Source: Burkholderiales bacterium (GTDB taxonomy: Bacteria > Pseudomonadota > Gammaproteobacteria > Burkholderiales > Burkholderiaceae_E). Taken from it: DNA of 49,025 nucleotides. Below are positions 44,181 to 49,025 of this stretch, in pieces. Every line of letters begins with the position of its first letter. The first letter of the stretch is position 1. The stretch is taken from positions 1 through 49,025 of the forward strand of contig RPRK01000012.1 in NCBI GenBank assembly GCA_003818495.1, given 5' to 3'. The notes under the pieces are model-generated. The model had not been told where the DNA came from. It was given only the letters and a program-made list of their open reading frames with translations, and did not search any database. The translations under genes and the position numbers were made by a program.

Positions 44181-44198
44181 CCGGCCGGCCGGCCGGTC
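44179..44198. terminator. Perfect 20-bp GGCC palindrome between convergent stops
   Basis: The sequence between the rsmA stop (44178-44180) and the gloA stop (44199-44201) is a perfect 20-bp inverted repeat built of CCGG/GGCC units, starting GACC and ending GGTC. It fits exactly in the gap and could end transcription from both sides, though there is no T-run and the loop would be small. Confidence 0.45.
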
Positions 44199-44579
44199 TC
44201 AGCGCTGGATCAGCTCGATCTTGTAGCCGTCCGGGTCCTGGACGAACGCGATGACCGTCGTGCCGCCCTTGACCGGGCCGGCTTCGCGGGTGATGGTGCC
44301 GCCGGCCGCCCGGATCTTCTCGCACGAGGCGACGGCGTCCTCGACCTGCAGCGCGATGTGCCCGTACGCGGTGCCGATCTCGTACTGCGTGACGCCGTAG
44401 TTGTAGGTCAGCTCGATCTCCGCCTGTGCGGGATTCGACTCGTACCCGACGAAGGCCAGCGAGTACTTCTGGTCGGGCCGGTCGGTCTGGCGCAGCAGGC
44501 TCATGCCGAGCACGCGCGTGTAGAAGTCGATCGAACGCTGCAGGTCGCCGACCCTCAGCATGGTGTGCAGCAGTCTCAT
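44199..44579 (-). CDS. gloA: Lactoylglutathione lyase (glyoxalase I)
   Basis: 126 aa. Converts the methylglyoxal-glutathione hemithioacetal to S-lactoylglutathione in the cytoplasm. All four metal ligands are present: His5 ([10 protein letters not shown]), Glu56 ([10 protein letters not shown]), His74 ([11 protein letters not shown]) and Glu122 (GYKIELIQR). Substrate motifs [16 protein letters not shown] and SLAFVGYE also fit. Typical length. It follows the M48-type gene by 13 bases, the usual order downstream of glyS in Burkholderiales. Confidence 0.96.
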   Translation of the reverse strand: MRLLHTMLRVGDLQRSIDFYTRVLGMSLLRQTDRPDQKYSLAFVGYESNPAQAEIELTYNYGVTQYEIGTAYGHIALQVEDAVASCEKIRAAGGTITREAGPVKGGTTVIAFVQDPDGYKIELIQR

Positions 44580-44592
44580 CGTCAGGCCTCGT

Positions 44593-45498
44593 TCAGCTCA
44601 GCGTCAGATCGTCGGGAAAGTCCTTGAGGCGGCTGCGCGCCGCCTCGAACTCCGGCAGCAGCATCTGGACCGTGGCCCAGAACCGCGGACCGTGGTTCAT
44701 CTCCTTGAGGTGCGCCAGCTCGTGGGCGATCACGTAGTCGACGATCTCGATCGGGAAGTGCACCAGCCGCCAGTTCAGGCGGACCGAGCCGTCGGGTGCG
44801 CAGCTGCCCCAGCGCGTGCGCGCCGAGGACAGGCGCCAACGGCTCGGGGCGCGGCCCAGCCGCTCGGTGTAGATCGGCAGCCGCTGCGCGAACACGTCGC
44901 GCGCGCGCGCCTGCAGCCACGCCTGCACGGCGTCGCGGAGCTGGGCCTCGCCGGCGCCCGCGGGCAGCGCGACACGCAGCACGTCGCCCTCGAGCGCGAC
45001 GGTCGGGGTGCCCGCATGCAGGCGCATCGTCAGGTCCCGGCCGAGGTAGGTGACCGTGCCGCCGTCCTCCCAACGGACCGCGAGCCGTTCGCGGCGCTGC
45101 GCGTGGTCGCGCCACTCGACCAGCTTGCGCAGGATCCAGCGTTCCTTGTCGGCCAGCGCGGCGTCGATCTCGGTGAGCGTGACCCAGCGCGGCGCGGTGA
45201 CGCGCAGGCCGGTGTCGTCGACGTAGAAGCCGATCGTGCGGCGTCGCGAGCGACGCAGCTCGTACTCGACCGCGTGCTCGCCGAGCCGCGCGACCCGACG
45301 GCCCCGTGCCGGCGGCGCGGCCCGGGGCTCGGACGGTGGCGGCACGGTCCGCGCGACGGGGCCGCGCGGCGACACGTCGGGGCGCGGCGGGCGTGCGGGC
45401 GCACGCGGCGGCGCCGACGGCGGCGCGTCGAACAGCGGGAGCGTCAGTTGCAGCGCGGCATCGCCCGCTGCACGGACGAGTTCACGAAGTCGCTTCAT
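44593..45498 (-). CDS. YgjP-like M48 metallopeptidase (DUF45/SprT-like)
   Basis: 301 aa from the ATG at 45496-45498. A Pro/Arg-rich N-terminus (about 24-68, [21 protein letters not shown]) is longer than in E. coli YgjP. The YgjP domain follows: [44 protein letters not shown], and the zinc motif [22 protein letters not shown] (HExxH plus second His). Predicted cytoplasmic protease of unknown substrate. Overlaps the plsC end by 17 bases. Confidence 0.9.
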   Translation of the reverse strand: MKRLRELVRAAGDAALQLTLPLFDAPPSAPPRAPARPPRPDVSPRGPVARTVPPPSEPRAAPPARGRRVARLGEHAVEYELRRSRRRTIGFYVDDTGLRVTAPRWVTLTEIDAALADKERWILRKLVEWRDHAQRRERLAVRWEDGGTVTYLGRDLTMRLHAGTPTVALEGDVLRVALPAGAGEAQLRDAVQAWLQARARDVFAQRLPIYTERLGRAPSRWRLSSARTRWGSCAPDGSVRLNWRLVHFPIEIVDYVIAHELAHLKEMNHGPRFWATVQMLLPEFEAARSRLKDFPDDLTLS

Positions 45499-46243
45499 GC
45501 AGGGCGGGCGGAGAAGAGGGGCTGCGGTAGGCGTGCGGGCTGATGCGGCGCATCTCGGCTTCGATCCAGCGCTCGGCTTCGTCGTTGACCTCGTCGGGCT
45601 CGCGCCCCGCGGTCGGGATCGGCGGACCCACCGAGACGACGACCCGTCCCGGGCGCTTGATGATCGGCTTCTTCGGCCAGCACTCGCCGGCGTTGACCGC
45701 GATCGGCACAACCGGCGCGCCGGTGCGCACCGCGAGGCGCGCGCCGCCGCTCTTGTACTTGCCCTGCGAGCCGACCCGGGTGCGCGTGCCCTCGGGGAAC
45801 ATGACGATCCAGCGCCCCTCGTCGAGCTTGCGCTGACCCTGACGCACGACGGATTCGAAGGCGTCGCGGCCCTGCCGCCGATCGATGTGGATCATCTTCA
45901 GCAGGCCGATGCCCCAGCCGAAGAACGGGATCCAGAGCAGTTCGCGCTTGAACACGAAGCACACCTCGCGCGGCAGCCAGGACACGTAGAAGAACGTCTC
46001 CCAGGTCGACTGGTGCTTCGAGAGGATGATCGCCGGGCCGTCGGGGAAGTTCTCGCGACCGCGCACCTCCCAGCCGATGCCGCAGATCACGCGGGCGGCC
46101 CAGAGCACCATCTTCGTCCAGCCGATGGTGAACTGGTAGCGCAGGTGCAGCGGCAGGGGGGCGATCAGCAGGCAGCACAGCCCCCATGGCACGACCGTGA
46201 CGGCCTGGAACAGCAGGAAGAGGGCGGTGCGGACGGCGAGCAT
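45482..46243 (-). CDS. plsC: 1-acyl-sn-glycerol-3-phosphate acyltransferase (PlsC family)
   Basis: 253 aa. Makes phosphatidic acid from lysophosphatidate at the inner membrane. An N-terminal membrane helix (TALFLLFQAVTVVPWGLCCLLIAPL) precedes the acyltransferase motifs: ILSKHQSTWETFFY (motif I with Glu in place of the usual Asp of H-x4-D), LWIPFFGWGIGLLKMIHIDR, MFPEGTRTRVG (motif III) and GAPVVPIAVNAGECWPK (motif IV). Between gmhB and the M48 gene as in other Burkholderiales. Confidence 0.92.
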   Translation of the reverse strand: MLAVRTALFLLFQAVTVVPWGLCCLLIAPLPLHLRYQFTIGWTKMVLWAARVICGIGWEVRGRENFPDGPAIILSKHQSTWETFFYVSWLPREVCFVFKRELLWIPFFGWGIGLLKMIHIDRRQGRDAFESVVRQGQRKLDEGRWIVMFPEGTRTRVGSQGKYKSGGARLAVRTGAPVVPIAVNAGECWPKKPIIKRPGRVVVSVGPPIPTAGREPDEVNDEAERWIEAEMRRISPHAYRSPSSPPALHEATS

Positions 46244-46254
46244 CTGCGGGCGAC

Positions 46255-46803
46255 TCAGGGGGCGAGTTCGGCGGCGAGCGCCGAGAGGTCGGGGCGCACC
46301 ACGGTGCCCGGCGGGAGTCCGTCTGCATCGAACGCCGCGCAGCCGTGTCCGCTCAGGACCAGCACCGGCCGGCAGCCCGCGGCGTGGCCGGCCTCGAGGT
46401 CGGCGCAGGTGTCGGCCACCAGCACGGTGTCGGCCGGGGTCGCCCCCATCCGTGCCAGCGCATCGCCGAGCGACGCGGCTGCGTGTTCGAGGCGCGCGGG
46501 CGCGTCGGCCGGCGGGACGAAGACCACCGCGTCGACATGACCGCCCGCGGCCTCGATCTCGTCGAGCAGGCGACCGTGCATCGCGTTGAGCCCGGCCATG
46601 TCGGTCGCCCCGCGCACGAGCGGGCCGCTGTCGGCCATCATCGCGACCCGCCAGCCGCCGTGCACGAGCCGCGCGATCGCGGCCGCGCTGCCCGGCTGCG
46701 ACTGCCAGCCGTCGGTGCGCGCGGTGCGACCGTCGGGGTCGCGCGCGACCACGCCGTCACGATCGACGATGAGGAGTTTCACGTCGCGCAGTGTAGCCGT
46801 CAC
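46255..46803 (-). CDS. Diverged GmhB-like HAD phosphatase
   Basis: 182 aa; overlaps the glyS stop by 4 bases. The position (after glyS, before plsC) and the layout of IVDRDGVVARDPDG ... DGWQSQPGSAAAIARLVHGGWRVA and LNAMHGRLLDEIEAAGGHVDAVVF identify it as the GmhB (heptose-1,7-bisphosphate phosphatase) orthologue. However, motif II, normally NQSG-like, is ADSG. The zinc loop with three or four Cys/His and the RKPxPG Lys motif are absent, replaced by VPPADAPARLEHAAAS. Motif IV keeps an Asp pair (VADTCADLEAG). It may have lost or changed activity. Confidence 0.7.
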   Translation of the reverse strand: MTATLRDVKLLIVDRDGVVARDPDGRTARTDGWQSQPGSAAAIARLVHGGWRVAMMADSGPLVRGATDMAGLNAMHGRLLDEIEAAGGHVDAVVFVPPADAPARLEHAAASLGDALARMGATPADTVLVADTCADLEAGHAAGCRPVLVLSGHGCAAFDADGLPPGTVVRPDLSALAAELAP

Positions 46804-48914
46804 GAGGCGAGTTTCGACAGGTCCGCGACGCGATTCATGAGTCGATGCAGCCCTTCGAGCAGCGCGAGGCGGTTGCCCTTCAGTCGCGCGTCGTCGGCGT
46901 TGACCATCACGCCGTCGAAGAAGGCGTCCACGGGCGCGCGAAGTGCGGCCAGCGTGGTGAGCGCACCGGCGTAGTCGAGCGCCGCGAGCCGCTGCTCGGC
47001 ACGCGGCGCGATCTCGGCGAGGGCAGCGTCCAGCGCCCGTTCCGCGGGCTCGACCAGCAGCGACCGGTCGATCGCCACCCCTGTCGCCGCGCCGTCGGCC
47101 TTGCGCAGGATGTTGCCGATGCGCTTGTTCGCCGCGGCGAGGCTCTGCGCCTCGGGCAGCGCGCGGAACGCCGCGATCGCTTCGAGACGCGGCAGCACGC
47201 GATCGAGGCGGTCGGCGTCGACCGCGAGCACCGCGTCGATGTCCGCCACCGGATGTCCGCGCTCGCGCAGCCAGCCGCGCAGCCGGTCGACGACGAAGGC
47301 GTGCAGCGCATCGGTGGCCGCCGTCACCGCGGGGACCGCCGAGAACTGCGCGAAGGCGAGCTCGAGCAGCCCGCGAAGCGTCGGTGCCTCGGCGCCGGCC
47401 GCACTCGGGCGCTCGATCAGCATGCGGACCACGCCGAGCGCATGCCGCCGCAGCGCGAAGGGATCACGGTCGCCGGTCGGGATGGAGCCGATGCCCCAGA
47501 TCCCCGCGAGGGTCTCGAGCTTGTCCGCCAGCGCCACCGCCGTGCCGGTCACGGTCGCGGGCAGCGCGTCGCCGGCGAAGCGCGGCTGATAGTGTTCGGC
47601 GATCGCCTGCGCGATCTCGGCGGACTCGCCGTCGTGGAGCGCGTAGTGCCGCCCCATCGAGCCCTGCAGCTCGGGGAACTCGCCGACCATGCCGGTGAGC
47701 AGGTCGGCCTTGGCGAGCAGTGCGGCACGGTCCGCGGTCTCGGCGTCGCCGCCGAGCGCGGCGGCGAGGTGGCGGGCGAGGGCGCGCACGCGATCGGTCC
47801 GCTGCGCCTGCGTGCCGAGCTTGGCGTGGTAGACCACCGAGCCGAGCTGCGGCGTGCGGTCGACGAGACGGATCTTCTTGTCCTGCTCGAAGAAGAAGCG
47901 GGCGTCCGCGAGCCGCGGCCGCACGACGCGCTGGTTGCCGTCGACGATCAGCGACGGATCGGCGACCTCCATGTTCGAGACGATCAGGAACCGATGGTCG
48001 AGCCGGCCCTGCGCGTCGAACAGCGGGAAGTACTTCTGGTTGGTGCGCATCGTCAGGATGAGGCACTCCTGCGGCACCGCGAGGAACTCGCGCTCGAACG
48101 CCCCGACGTAGACGGCGGGCCATTCCACCAGCGCACAGACCTCGTCGAGCAGCGGCGCGACCTGCGACTCGTCGCCGAGCGAGACGCCGAGCGCGGCGGC
48201 CCGCTCGCGCAGTGCCGCGTCGATGCGTGCGCGCCGTTCGGTGAACGAGGCGACCACGTGGCCGCGGCCGGCCAGCAGCGACTCGTAGTCGTCGGCGTGC
48301 GGCAGCTCGATGTCCGCCTCGCCCTGGAAGCGGTGGCCGTGGGTCAGCCCGCCCGACTGCAGACCGAGCACCGAGGCCGGCACCACCTGCGAGCCGTGCA
48401 GCACCACCAGCCCGTGGGCGGGGCGCACGAAGCTGACGTTGGTCCGGCCGTCGGCGAGCTGGTACTGCATCACCTTGGGGATCGGCAGCTTCGCGAGCGC
48501 CTGCTCGATCAGCGGCTGGACCGCCTGCGCGAGGCTCGAACCCGACGCGGTGCTGCGGTGGAAGAAGCACTCCTGCTTGCCGTCGGAGGCACGCACCAGG
48601 TCCTCGACCCGCGCGCCCTGCTTGTCGGCCCACTTGCGCAGCGCGAGCGTGGGCGCTCCCGCCGCGTCGAGCGCGACCGCGACCGACGGGCCCTTGACCT
48701 CGACCGCCCGATCCTCGGCGCGGCCCCGCACGTCCGCGATGCGCACCGCGAGGCGGCGCGGCGTCGCGAACACGTCGAACGTGCCGCCGGCGGGTGCGAG
48801 GCCCTGCGCGCGCAGTCCGTCGACGAGGGTGGTGGCGAAGGAGTCGCCCAGGCGCGCGAGGGCCTTGGGCGGCAGCTCTTCGGTGAACAGTTCGATCAGC
48901 AGCGGCTGGTTCAT
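46800..48914 (-). CDS. glyS: Glycine--tRNA ligase beta subunit
   Basis: 704 aa from the ATG at 48912-48914; the frame extends further upstream over the glyQ end. It pairs with GlyQ to charge tRNA-Gly. Recognisable segments: LLIELFTEELPPKALARLG at the N-terminus, FVRPAHGLVVLHGSQVVPA, LVEWPAVYVGAFEREFLAVPQECLILTMRTNQKYFPLFD, LTGMVGEFPELQGSMGRHYA, GSIPTGDRDPFALRRHALGVVRMLIE, and the C-terminal DALR-like anticodon region ending VDAFFDGVMVNADD. Full length. Confidence 0.97.
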   Translation of the reverse strand: MNQPLLIELFTEELPPKALARLGDSFATTLVDGLRAQGLAPAGGTFDVFATPRRLAVRIADVRGRAEDRAVEVKGPSVAVALDAAGAPTLALRKWADKQGARVEDLVRASDGKQECFFHRSTASGSSLAQAVQPLIEQALAKLPIPKVMQYQLADGRTNVSFVRPAHGLVVLHGSQVVPASVLGLQSGGLTHGHRFQGEADIELPHADDYESLLAGRGHVVASFTERRARIDAALRERAAALGVSLGDESQVAPLLDEVCALVEWPAVYVGAFEREFLAVPQECLILTMRTNQKYFPLFDAQGRLDHRFLIVSNMEVADPSLIVDGNQRVVRPRLADARFFFEQDKKIRLVDRTPQLGSVVYHAKLGTQAQRTDRVRALARHLAAALGGDAETADRAALLAKADLLTGMVGEFPELQGSMGRHYALHDGESAEIAQAIAEHYQPRFAGDALPATVTGTAVALADKLETLAGIWGIGSIPTGDRDPFALRRHALGVVRMLIERPSAAGAEAPTLRGLLELAFAQFSAVPAVTAATDALHAFVVDRLRGWLRERGHPVADIDAVLAVDADRLDRVLPRLEAIAAFRALPEAQSLAAANKRIGNILRKADGAATGVAIDRSLLVEPAERALDAALAEIAPRAEQRLAALDYAGALTTLAALRAPVDAFFDGVMVNADDARLKGNRLALLEGLHRLMNRVADLSKLAS

Positions 48915-48924
48915 CGCGGCGGCC

Positions 48925-49025
48925 TCAGACGACGCCGGCCGCACGGGCCCGCATCGGGAAACCGAGCCGCTCGCGCGAGGTGTAGTAGGCCTGCGCGACC
49001 GCACGCGCCAGTGCCCGCACCCGGC
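48925..49025 (-). CDS. glyQ: Glycine--tRNA ligase alpha subunit, C-terminal end (partial)
   Basis: Only the last ~33 residues are in the window: RVRALARAVAQAYYTSRERLGFPM then RARAAGVV and a TGA (48925-48927). ARAVAQAYYxSRExLGFP is the conserved C-terminus of GlyQ. It is 10 bases upstream of the glyS ATG, consistent with the universal glyQ-glyS operon. Confidence 0.9.
   Translation of the reverse strand, partial: RVRALARAVAQAYYTSRERLGFPMRARAAGVV

Overview
The window is a very GC-rich (roughly 70%) chromosomal segment of a Gram-negative bacterium, almost certainly a betaproteobacterium of the order Burkholderiales. The evidence is the gene order glyQ-glyS-gmhB-plsC-(YgjP peptidase)-gloA, rsmA-surA-lptD, amgK-murU-pepP-ubiH-dusB-fis-purH-ruvC-ruvA, and ruvB ... 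ybgC-tolQRAB-pal-ybgF. Genes are tightly packed, with many ATGA/GTGA stop-start overlaps, and no gene-free stretch exceeds 300 bases. I see no transposase, integrase, phage gene or CRISPR array.

Layout. 1-208: 3' end of an unidentified + strand gene. 213-3982 (minus): an MCE/Mla-type lipid transport operon (STAS-MlaE permease, MlaF ATPase, MlaD, ABC-associated lipoprotein). 4108-5803: a DUF6152 protein, a periplasmic redoxin and a glutathione peroxidase. 6025-8720 (+): an M81 (MlrC-like) metallopeptidase paired with an iron-type alcohol dehydrogenase/maleylacetate reductase. 8776-19000: accessory, mostly single-gene units: glycosyltransferase, acyl-CoA ligase, hypothetical protein, two SDR oxidoreductases, DUF3014 protein, a four-Cys mini-protein, a trypsin-like protease without a signal peptide, an orphan receiver-domain protein, a DUF1488-like protein, a DUF2141 protein and a TetR regulator. 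19081-19156 (minus): tRNA-Lys(UUU) with a textbook promoter and terminator.

19251-39586 is one long run of minus-strand genes. In transcription order: amgK-murU (peptidoglycan recycling), pepP, ubiH-type monooxygenase, dusB-fis, purH, ruvC-ruvA, a four-gene redox cassette (TlpA-like thioredoxin, DUF4266 lipoprotein, DUF3570 outer-membrane protein, ApbE flavin transferase), ruvB, rhomboid protease, ybgC-tolQ-tolR-tolA-tolB-pal-ybgF, and a YeeE/YedE transporter. Divergent from amgK at 39659 is lptD-surA-rsmA (LPS assembly, outer-membrane chaperone, 16S rRNA dimethylase). This converges at 44180 on the minus-strand run glyQ-glyS-gmhB-plsC-M48 peptidase-gloA.

The most interesting item is the tlpA-DUF4266-DUF3570-apbE cassette sitting between ruvA and ruvB, which are adjacent in most proteobacteria. 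The DUF3570 protein carries a short match to the ApbE flavinylation consensus, and the DUF4266 lipoprotein ends in a glycine-rich Cys-Gly-Cys tail. Together they suggest an envelope redox system combining covalent flavin and thiol chemistry. Other points worth a look are a GmhB homologue lacking its signature motifs, a TolA with a long repeat-built cytoplasmic extension, an LptD with only two cysteines, and a tRNA-Lys whose 3' half deviates from base-pairing.
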